A DNA stretch of 6,280 bases. Origin: Christiangramia sp. (lineage in GTDB: Bacteria; Bacteroidota; Bacteroidia; Flavobacteriales; Flavobacteriaceae). The notes below the pieces were generated by a model. It searched no databases. It saw nothing but the letters and a program-made list of their open reading frames with translations, and was not told the DNA's origin. The stretch lies in contig JAGXII010000136.1 of NCBI GenBank assembly GCA_024635735.1, positions 1 through 6,280 on the forward strand, in the 5' to 3' direction. Positions 1 to 5,956 of the stretch are shown here, piece by piece (position 1 is the first letter of the stretch; each line of letters begins with the position of its first letter). A program made the translations under genes and the position numbers.

Positions 1-139
1 GATTACAGGTAACGAGGACCTTGAAGGGTATCAAAAATTACTCTACCAATTGTCTGATAAACTTTCAGCTGAATTCAAATCTTATTTAATTTTTGAATTA
101 TATGCAGGACCACAAGACTCTTCAAAAATTCTTATATAA
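1..139 (+). CDS. 3' end of an unrecognised protein (5' truncated by window)
   Basis: An open frame entering from the left edge (first full codon at base 2) gives 45 residues before TAA at 137-139. The tail reads ITGNEDLEGYQKLLYQL, a charged stretch, then SYLIFELYAGPQDSSKILI. I do not recognise the family. The order of an acidic Asp-Leu-Glu-x-Tyr helix, about 20 residues, then a hydrophobic strand ending in FEL loosely recalls the late Rossmann strands of class I methyltransferases such as PrmC/HemK. It stops too early for a normal PrmC C-terminus, so this is only a weak idea. No stop interrupts the frame, and the composition looks coding. Its last 8 bases overlap the 3' end of the convergent small lipoprotein gene. 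A chance open frame of this length cannot be ruled out. Confidence 0.5.
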   Translation, partial: ITGNEDLEGYQKLLYQLSDKLSAEFKSYLIFELYAGPQDSSKILI

Positions 140-341
140 AGGTCCCATACCAGGCTTCCTTCCACTCTGGAACATTTAAAAGAAGATCTTCTTCCAATTT
201 GACTCCTTTTTGCGGAGTGAAATTTTCAGGTGTTTCTATAGCCTGCCTTAAAGGTTTATTTATAAAACTAGCTGAAGATGAACAGCCAAATATTAATATT
301 GTTAAAAAAAAACGTTCATTAATTTTAGCTTTTTCATTCAT
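132..341 (-). CDS. Very small putative lipoprotein (69 aa), possibly a truncated remnant
   Basis: I chose the ATG at 341-339 because it places a lipoprotein signal at the N-terminus: a charged n-region (MNEKAKINER), a short hydrophobic core (FFLTILIF, residues 11-18), then G19-C20 followed by SSS. This suits signal peptidase II, although Phe at -2 and the short core are not ideal. The frame is open to an upstream ATG at 467 (111 aa), but that would bury the signal sequence inside the protein. The mature part, about 50 residues, is soluble and ends in PEWKEAWYGTFI, then TAA. A Cys anchor, a Pro-rich linker and a Trp-rich 'WKEAWYGTF' segment near residue 60 loosely resemble the start of NodT/OprM-type outer-membrane efflux lipoproteins, but no continuation is visible in any frame. 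It could be a genuine mini-lipoprotein or a decayed gene head. The start region contains a nine-T run. Confidence 0.45.
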   Translation of the reverse strand: MNEKAKINERFFLTILIFGCSSSASFINKPLRQAIETPENFTPQKGVKLEEDLLLNVPEWKEAWYGTFI

Positions 342-594
342 GAAAACTTTATAATTACTAATTAAAATTAGATAAAAAGATTTCACTTTAAGCTTTTCTG
401 GAGAAGAAGTAACAGCAATAAAAATGGATACATTTCTAAATAAAAAAGAGGTGATTATCCCCAGCACTGTAAGAAAATTCTATTTAACTTTAGGGAAGAT
501 AATCCCACAGTCCCTTGGAGAAAGCACCACTACGAACCAGAACCATTTTAGGGGGCCAATCTCGCGATATAATTAACTTTTTTAAACCACTAAC
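342..594. other. Gene-poor region with a G+C-rich block
   Basis: These 253 bases separate the heads of the minus-strand lipoprotein gene and the plus-strand barrel gene. Bases 342-450 are very AT-rich and look like leader or non-coding DNA. Bases 493-566 are about half G+C (39 of 74 by hand count) and stand out from both flanks. Two similar segments, GATTATCCCCAGCACTGT at 453-470 and GATAATCCCACAGT at 498-511, form an imperfect direct repeat. A short hairpin, GGGA/TCCC with a six-base loop, lies at 494-507. A 50-codon open frame runs 424-576 on the plus strand. I recognise no riboswitch, tRNA or known RNA here, and no protein family in the short frame. Confidence 0.5.
574..581 (+). promoter_or_regulatory. 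Weak candidate -7 box for the beta-barrel gene
   Basis: TAACTTTT matches seven of eight positions of the Bacteroidota sigma-A -7 element TAnnTTTG and ends 13 bases before the ATG at 595. No good TTTG element lies about 20 bases further up. A TATAAT hexamer overlaps just upstream at 568-573, but that is the proteobacterial -10 form and carries little weight in this phylum. AT-rich DNA gives such matches by chance, so this is only a pointer. Confidence 0.2.
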
Positions 595-1467
595 ATGAAA
601 GACAGGCTGCTTTTAATAATATTTATTCTATTCCTATGGCTGCCTTCCTGCAGTTTTTTCTCCCAATCCTATTTTGATATCGCAAATATTACTTATGAAC
701 ATGCAGAATATAGGCCAGAAGATGCCTCCGGTTTTAGTTTTAACCGTCTACAAACAAAACTAAATTTAGGGATAGAACTTAAGAATGAAGACTATATTCT
801 GGGGGCTCTTTCTGGTGAGGTTTTTAAATTTAAAAACATTAAAAACGGCGAGATGGTGCCCGATCTCTACTCCAATTTTGTCACTGGAGGATATTTACAT
901 TTTTGGAATGAGAAAAAATGGAGTCTGGTGACCGAGATAAGATTTAAACTGAACTCAGATTATCACAAACCCGTTCTCAATGATATTCAAACAGGAGGAT
1001 GGTTTCTTGTAACTCATAAGGCCAGGAATTTTGACTGGTTTGCAGGCATGTATTTTAACCAGGAGGTCAATGAGAATAATTTATTTCCCATTGGAGGAAT
1101 CTACTGGGTTCCAAATGAAAAATGGAATCTGTACGTTTTAGTGCCTTCGGTTATTAGGCTGGAATATACTCTGAAAGAAAACAAATGGTTTACAGGTCTG
1201 GAAACCCAGTGGAATTTAAATACTTACGTGATCAATGAAATTTCAGAAATTGATTACTTCAGGAAAGAAACTCTTGTGACCTCCATATTCCTTGAAAAAA
1301 ATATTACCGAAAAACTAGTGCTTAGAGCCAATATTGGTCACTACCAAATCAACAAATTTGAAGCATTTAATTCCAGTGATGAATTGATTTCTACATCTCA
1401 ATTAGGCTCAAAACTTATTCGAAATCTTAGTCTTAACGCAGGAATAGCTTATAGAATGCGGCTATAA
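595..1467 (+). CDS. Exported outer-membrane beta-barrel protein, DUF6268-like
   Basis: A 290-residue protein with a classical signal peptide: MKDR, a hydrophobic core at residues 5-17, then a likely cleavage near SFFSQ-S (after Q24). Cys19 in LPSC could be read as a lipobox, but Pro at -2 makes this less likely. The mature part is built of alternating hydrophobic/polar strands rich in Trp, Tyr and Phe, with polar turns (for example GYLHFW, KKWSLVTEIRFKL, KWNLYVLVPSVIRLEY). It ends in a final strand LSLNAGIAYRMRL, as expected of an outer-membrane barrel. I associate this pattern, including the opening YFDIANITYEH, with the Bacteroidota family DUF6268, whose function is unknown. No ligand site or enzyme motif is visible. 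It appears monocistronic: the upstream gene is divergent, and the lactonase gene converges 3 bases after its stop. No Shine-Dalgarno sequence is present; the leader is AT-rich. Confidence 0.8.
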   Translation: MKDRLLLIIFILFLWLPSCSFFSQSYFDIANITYEHAEYRPEDASGFSFNRLQTKLNLGIELKNEDYILGALSGEVFKFKNIKNGEMVPDLYSNFVTGGYLHFWNEKKWSLVTEIRFKLNSDYHKPVLNDIQTGGWFLVTHKARNFDWFAGMYFNQEVNENNLFPIGGIYWVPNEKWNLYVLVPSVIRLEYTLKENKWFTGLETQWNLNTYVINEISEIDYFRKETLVTSIFLEKNITEKLVLRANIGHYQINKFEAFNSSDELISTSQLGSKLIRNLSLNAGIAYRMRL

Positions 1468-1477
1468 TTCCTATTTT
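1441..1477 (+). terminator. Possible hairpin terminator at the convergent junction
   Basis: TTATAG (1449-1454) and CTATAA (1462-1467) are perfectly complementary around a seven-base loop. GGAA (1441-1444) and TTCC (1468-1471) extend the stem after a four-base bulge on the left arm. TATTTT follows at 1472-1477. The right arm contains the stop codon of the barrel gene and enters the end of the lactonase gene, so the hairpin lies within coding sequence. The stem is AT-rich and thus weak, and the U-tract is imperfect. It is the only candidate terminator for the plus-strand gene that I can find. Confidence 0.3.
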
Positions 1478-2610
1478 AAAAACTCCAGACAAACAGGGGT
1501 CTTTACCTCAAAAACAGGTGCCTGTGGTTTTAATTTCCCATTTTGAGGATTGATCTTATAAGTGGTTATGTTTCCGGTGTCCTGGCTAGCTGCATAAAGA
1601 TATTTACCATAGGGAGAAATCGCGAAATTCCTAGGGGTTTCACCCGCAATAGGAACAAATTCCAAGGCAGTAAGCTTTCCTGTTTCAGTGTTCACTTTAA
1701 ATACAGCTATGCTATTATGTCCGCGATTGGAAGCATAAAGATAGTCTCCCGAAGGATGCATATGAATATCCGCCGCCGCATTTTTTTGTTTATAGGATTC
1801 CGGTAATGAAGAAATATTCTGAATTAGCTCCAGTCCCCCATTCTTGTCCACTGCAAAAACACTTACACTGTTGTTAAGTTCATTTACAGAATAGGCAAAA
1901 CTTCCGTTTTTAGAAAAAGTAAAATGTCTTGGCCCGGATCCTTCAGGCAGGTCAACATCACATTGCGGGTGTTCTGTTAGTTTTCCTGTAATAGCATTAA
2001 AATTATAGATCCAGATCTTGTCATTCCCAAGATCTGCAATATAAGCGTACCTATTATCACCGCTTACGGTCACCGAATGCGCATGCGCTTTATCAGCATT
2101 GTTCAGTTTTAATTCCTGAGAGATTGCAAGGCTTCCGTCTTCCCTGACATTATACACCATCACAACTCCTCCAACATAATTACTTACAAAAACATATTTC
2201 CCAGAACGGTCTAAAGCTATATGGCAGGGTGCAAATCCACCGGTCCCTGCTTTTCCTATTTCCTTCAACATTCCGTCTTTCTGGATTTCATATGAATAAA
2301 CAAAACCGCTTTCTGCATCTGCAGGTCCCAGTTCACTAACGGCATAAAGGTATTTGCTCATTTTACCAGCTTTTACAAACGAAGGATTCGTTTGCTCGGC
2401 TGCAGTTCCCATGAATTTTAAATTTCCATCCTCAGGATTTTGATGAAGCAAATAGATGCCATTTGCCTTTCCGTCCACATGGCCTTCCTTCTTGGTATAG
2501 GTGCCCACATACATCTTGGTAACCGTATCCTTAACCTGATCTTTTTTCATTTGAGCATTCGCTGAAAATATGAGTATAAAAATCAAAAAAACACTGAAGT
2601 AACTTTTCAT
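1471..2610 (-). CDS. Exported lactonase-family seven-bladed beta-propeller (6-phosphogluconolactonase-like)
   Basis: A 379-residue protein of the YbhE/Pgl-type lactonase family (Pfam Lactonase). The signal peptide is clear: MKSYF, a hydrophobic core to residue 16, ANA then Q20, so the mature protein is periplasmic or secreted. MYVGTYT at 33-39 begins the propeller. Repeated blade signatures follow: GGFAPCHIALDRSGKYVFVSN (about 124-144), HAHSVTV (176-182), GSGPRHFTFSKNGSFAYSVNEL (224-245), DIHMHPSGDYLYASNRG (281-297) and GETPRNFAISPYGKYLYAAS (323-342). R228, E244, R296 and H178 fall where I recall the conserved cleft residues of the related fungal muconate-lactonizing propeller. The cytosolic family member hydrolyses 6-phosphogluconolactone in the pentose phosphate pathway. 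Export argues for another lactone or sugar-derived substrate here. The gene starts 10 bases after the corA stop on the same strand, so cotranscription is likely. Confidence 0.9.
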   Translation of the reverse strand: MKSYFSVFLIFILIFSANAQMKKDQVKDTVTKMYVGTYTKKEGHVDGKANGIYLLHQNPEDGNLKFMGTAAEQTNPSFVKAGKMSKYLYAVSELGPADAESGFVYSYEIQKDGMLKEIGKAGTGGFAPCHIALDRSGKYVFVSNYVGGVVMVYNVREDGSLAISQELKLNNADKAHAHSVTVSGDNRYAYIADLGNDKIWIYNFNAITGKLTEHPQCDVDLPEGSGPRHFTFSKNGSFAYSVNELNNSVSVFAVDKNGGLELIQNISSLPESYKQKNAAADIHMHPSGDYLYASNRGHNSIAVFKVNTETGKLTALEFVPIAGETPRNFAISPYGKYLYAASQDTGNITTYKINPQNGKLKPQAPVFEVKTPVCLEFLK

Positions 2611-2620
2611 AATAATTAGA

Positions 2621-3700
2621 TTAAAGCCATTTTTTTCTCTTGAAGTAAAATACCATCAATAGGAAAATAATGATCATTAGGGCCCAAAGTACAAAATAAC
2701 TGTATTTCCATTGCAGCTCCGGCATATATTCAAAATTCATTCCGTAAATACCGGCTATAAAAGTTAGAGGTATAAAAATACTGGCCATAATGGTCAGCAC
2801 CTTCATTACTTCGTTCATTTTATTACTAATCGTAGTCATATACATATCCATGAGACCCCATATCATCTCCCTGTAGATATCAATATTTTCAGATATCTGG
2901 ATAATATGATCATAAAGATCCCTTATAAAATTACTGGTATGGGAATCTATAAGTTCACTATCCATTTTTTCAAGCCTGCTTATTACTTCCCTTAATGGAA
3001 AAACAGCTCTTCGTATTCTTAAAATATTTCGTTTCAAATCCTGTATCTCGTAAGTAATATCATCACTGGGGCGCGAGGTAAATAAACTTTCTTCCAGGCC
3101 TTCAATACGATCACTCATATCATCTATCACCAGAAAGTAGTTATCAATAATTGAATCCAGTAGAGCAAACATTAAATAATCTGCACCACGGCTTCTTATT
3201 CTTCCTTTGGCAGTTTCTATACGTTCCCTGATTGGGTCAAAGACATCCCCATCAGACTCCTGAAAAGTAAGTACATAATTTTTACCAACGATCATGCTTA
3301 TATGCTCGTTTTCTATCTCTCCATTCTTGTAATAGAGCATTTTCGCGACTATAAAAAGGTAATCGTGATATTCCTCAATCTTAGGTCTCTGCCCCGTATT
3401 TACAATATCCTCCATCACTAATGGATGCAGCTCATAGTAATCTCCTAGTTTTTCAATCTCTGCTACATTACTTAACCCATCAATATTGAACCAGGTTATG
3501 CTGTCTTCGTTTACAAATTTGAAAGCGTCTTCAGGAGTGGTAGAACTGAACCTTTCATAGTGTTCAGCGTTATAATCTATTACATCAAGCTTAGTTTCGG
3601 TTGTTTCCTTATTACCTACGTAGGTCATGGTTCCAGGAACCTGATTGACAGATTTAGTATTCTTGGGACGTCTAAGCAATAACTTTCTCCTCTTGGACAT
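2621..3700 (-). CDS. corA: CorA-family Mg2+/Co2+ transporter
   Basis: This 359-residue protein matches CorA end to end and closely resembles the structurally known Thermotoga maritima protein as I recall it. The N-terminal cytoplasmic alpha/beta funnel domain (about 35-165) contains HPLVMEDIVNTGQRPK (92-107). It is followed by the long stalk helices (about 170-300), with SNKMNEVMKVLTIMASIF leading into TM1 (about 301-319). The pore signature is G320-M321-N322 in YGMNFEYMPEL, and TM2 (about 333-353) ends in the basic tail KRKKWL. D98 and D261 sit where T. maritima D89 and D253 form the intersubunit Mg2+ sensor. CorA forms a homopentameric inner-membrane channel that closes at high cytosolic Mg2+. 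The first 35 residues (basic, MSKRRKLLLRRPK) are variable in the family. It is the first gene of a probable two-gene transcript with the lactonase. No clear -7 box was found upstream. Confidence 0.96.
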   Translation of the reverse strand: MSKRRKLLLRRPKNTKSVNQVPGTMTYVGNKETTETKLDVIDYNAEHYERFSSTTPEDAFKFVNEDSITWFNIDGLSNVAEIEKLGDYYELHPLVMEDIVNTGQRPKIEEYHDYLFIVAKMLYYKNGEIENEHISMIVGKNYVLTFQESDGDVFDPIRERIETAKGRIRSRGADYLMFALLDSIIDNYFLVIDDMSDRIEGLEESLFTSRPSDDITYEIQDLKRNILRIRRAVFPLREVISRLEKMDSELIDSHTSNFIRDLYDHIIQISENIDIYREMIWGLMDMYMTTISNKMNEVMKVLTIMASIFIPLTFIAGIYGMNFEYMPELQWKYSYFVLWALMIIIFLLMVFYFKRKKWL

Positions 3701-3829
3701 AAACGGAAATATTTTTCATAAAAATACTAATAATCCCGTAACAGCCATTTTTAAATAAGATTTGCTTCGGAAAATGAAAAATTCTACTGAATTATATATC
3801 TGAAACCACCTCAATTCTAAGCTTAATTT

Positions 3830-3837
3830 TACCTTTG
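3830..3837 (+). promoter_or_regulatory. Bacteroidota -7 promoter box of recQ, predicting a leaderless or near-leaderless mRNA
   Basis: TACCTTTG matches TAnnTTTG, the -7 element of the Bacteroidota housekeeping sigma factor, at every fixed position. It ends 5 bases before the recQ ATG at 3843, so initiation about seven bases downstream would fall at or next to the start codon. I find no good TTG or TTTG element at the expected distance upstream. This is the clearest promoter-like element in the window and lies in the 142-base region shared with the divergent corA gene. Confidence 0.5.
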
Positions 3838-3842
3838 CAGCC

Positions 3843-5951
3843 ATGAAAGAAGCTGTGCTGTTAGATACGCTGAAGGAATATTTTGGTTATGAAAAGTTTA
3901 GACCTTTACAAAAGAAAATAATCAATTCGGTTTTTGAAGGCCAGGATAATCTTGTGATCATGCCTACTGGTGGTGGTAAATCTATATGCTACCAGTTGCC
4001 TGCAATCCTGCTACCCGAAATTACCCTGGTGATCTCTCCGCTTATCGCCCTTATGAAAGACCAGGTTGATGGTTTGAATGCCAATGGAGTTCCGGCCGCG
4101 TATTTAAATAGCAGTCAGGAGGAAGCCGATAAACAGGCCATTTTTCAAAAAATCGACAACAAAGAGATCAAATTATTATATGTGGCTCCGGAGAGTCTTC
4201 AGTTTGTAGACCGGTTTTTAACTGACGGCAAAGTGAGCCTGATCGCTATAGATGAAGCCCATTGTATTTCGAGCTGGGGACACGATTTCAGGCCGGCATA
4301 TACCCAATTGGGATATTTAAAGAACCGCTTCCCTTCTACTCCAATTCTGGCTTTAACCGCAACAGCCGATAAAGCAACCAGAAATGATATTTGCAGACAG
4401 CTCAATATCCCTAAGGCTGAAAAACATATCGCCTCCTTTGATCGTAAGAACCTTAGCCTTGAAGTAAAACCCGGCATCAAAAGATTTGAACAGATAACCC
4501 AGTTTTTGAAAAACCGGCAGACTGAAAGCGGAATAATCTATTGCTTAAGCCGTAAAACCACTGAAGAACTTGCTTCAAAACTTAAAGCAAAAGGTTTTAA
4601 GGCTGAAGCCTATCATGCGGGAATAGATCACGTAAATCGTTCTAAAATTCAGGATGATTTTATTAATGATGAAAAGCATATAATATGCGCAACCATCGCC
4701 TTTGGAATGGGGATAGATAAATCCAATATTCGCTGGGTGATCCATTACAACATGCCAAAAAACCTTGAAGGATATTATCAGGAGATAGGGCGTGCGGGAC
4801 GTGACGGGTTACCATCAGACACATTGCTTTTCCATAGTTATGCCGATGTGGTACAACTGCAAAAATTCGCTTCGAATGCAAAGAATGAAGATGTTCAGTT
4901 AGCAAAACTGGATAGAATGAAACAATATTCTGAAGCCTTAAGTTGCAGGCGTAAAATTCTGCTTAGCTACTTTGGAGAGTATCTGGCAAAGGACTGTGGC
5001 AACTGTGATATTTGCAGGAATCCTCCTGAATTTTTCGACGGAACCATTATAGCACAAAAAGCACTTTCATGTATTTTCAGACTAAAAGGTGCTGAACCTA
5101 TTGGAACAGTGATCGATATACTACGTGGTTCTCAGAATGAGATCGTAAGAAGAAATAATTATCAGGAGCTTTCTACTTATGGGATAGGAAATACCATTTC
5201 CTGGCGTCACTGGCAGCAATATCTTATTCAGCTTATAAACCTAGGGTATATTGAGATCGCTTTTGATAAGAATAATCATCTTAGATTGACGAAACAGGCC
5301 AAAAGTATATTATTCGATAATGAAAAGGTTTACCTAGCAGATGTTAAGGAGGAACAGCTTAAAACTCCTGAGGAAAAAGCAGCAACCGCAAACAACTCAT
5401 TATTTGAAAGATTAAGGCAACTCCGTCTTAAAATTGCGAAGGAAGAAGACATCCCGGCATATCTTATTTTTAATGATGCGGCATTGAAGGATATGGAAAA
5501 ACGAAGGCCAATGTCTGACTCTGAATTTCTGATGATTGATGGTGTGGGAAGAAAAAAGATGGAAGATTACGGTTATCGGTTTATTAAAGAGATCATCGCC
5601 TTTAGTGAAGATAAGAGAGAAAAGAAGCCAAAGAAAAAGACCAAAAAAGGTAATACTCTAAAAGAGACGCTGGCTCTTTACAACGATGGTTTAAATGTTG
5701 ATGAAATCGCAAAAGAAAGAGGCGTTGCCAGGAACACCATTTTAACTCATCTTATTAAACTTTATGATGAGGGAGAGGAAGTAAATCTTCATCAGTTTAT
5801 TCCAATTTCTGAACTTAAAGCAATTGAGAAAGCAAAAGAAGAACTCGATAGTCCGGGTGCGTTGAGAACCTATTTTGAGCATTTTGAAGAGACGATTCCT
5901 TACGAAACAATAAAGATTTCCCTTAAGATACTGGACGATAAAGAAAGTTAG
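3843..5951 (+). CDS. recQ: ATP-dependent DNA helicase RecQ with C-terminal HTH extension
   Basis: A 702-residue superfamily 2 3'-5' DNA helicase for recombination and stalled-fork repair. Visible motifs: motif 0 FRPLQ (19-23), Walker A TGGGKS (42-47), DEAH (137-140) with the RecQ aromatic-rich loop HCISSWGHDFR (140-150), LTATA (171-175), motif V AFGMGID (286-292) and motif VI QEIGRAGRDG (313-322). The zinc-binding site uses C368, C385, C388 and C391. A winged-helix RQC domain follows (about 400-500), then an HRDC domain (about 516-588, with FLMIDGVGRKKMEDYG). A lysine-rich linker (591-602) leads to a helix-turn-helix region (about 604-645, LNVDEIAKERGVARNTI). That C-terminal part makes it longer than the 609-residue E. 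coli RecQ and is familiar from Bacteroidota and some Firmicutes. All catalytic residues are intact. The start is supported by the family N-terminus and the promoter box just upstream. Confidence 0.97.
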   Translation: MKEAVLLDTLKEYFGYEKFRPLQKKIINSVFEGQDNLVIMPTGGGKSICYQLPAILLPEITLVISPLIALMKDQVDGLNANGVPAAYLNSSQEEADKQAIFQKIDNKEIKLLYVAPESLQFVDRFLTDGKVSLIAIDEAHCISSWGHDFRPAYTQLGYLKNRFPSTPILALTATADKATRNDICRQLNIPKAEKHIASFDRKNLSLEVKPGIKRFEQITQFLKNRQTESGIIYCLSRKTTEELASKLKAKGFKAEAYHAGIDHVNRSKIQDDFINDEKHIICATIAFGMGIDKSNIRWVIHYNMPKNLEGYYQEIGRAGRDGLPSDTLLFHSYADVVQLQKFASNAKNEDVQLAKLDRMKQYSEALSCRRKILLSYFGEYLAKDCGNCDICRNPPEFFDGTIIAQKALSCIFRLKGAEPIGTVIDILRGSQNEIVRRNNYQELSTYGIGNTISWRHWQQYLIQLINLGYIEIAFDKNNHLRLTKQAKSILFDNEKVYLADVKEEQLKTPEEKAATANNSLFERLRQLRLKIAKEEDIPAYLIFNDAALKDMEKRRPMSDSEFLMIDGVGRKKMEDYGYRFIKEIIAFSEDKREKKPKKKTKKGNTLKETLALYNDGLNVDEIAKERGVARNTILTHLIKLYDEGEEVNLHQFIPISELKAIEKAKEELDSPGALRTYFEHFEETIPYETIKISLKILDDKES

Positions 5952-5956
5952 AAGAA

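Noticed and set aside
455..463. TTATCCCCA, one mismatch from a DnaA box
   Set aside because: A single near match with no cluster, no AT-rich unwinding element and no origin-associated genes nearby.
342..467. N-terminal extension of the small lipoprotein to an ATG at 467
   Set aside because: It would place the lipoprotein signal about 42 residues inside the protein; the extension is AT-driven and hydrophobic without a sensible signal.
493..566. Riboswitch or known structured RNA upstream of the barrel gene
   Set aside because: I compared it by eye with cobalamin, TPP and FMN elements on both strands and found none of their conserved boxes; kept only as an unexplained block.
1543..1806. Plus-strand open frame of 87 codons
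   Set aside because: It lies wholly inside the well-supported lactonase gene on the other strand and resembles no family; an antisense shadow.
3701..3842. CATTTT/AAAATG inverted repeat between corA and recQ as an operator
   Set aside because: Only six AT-rich pairs about 20 bases apart; expected by chance at this base composition.
4199..4905. Two minus-strand open frames (4199-4480 and 4663-4905)
   Set aside because: Both are opposite the conserved helicase core of recQ and have no recognisable domains.
3843..5951. RecQ-like helicase as part of a defence system
   Set aside because: The full RecQ-RQC-zinc-HRDC layout and housekeeping neighbours (corA, TruA family) point to the ordinary repair enzyme; no nuclease, methylase or toxin gene is adjacent.
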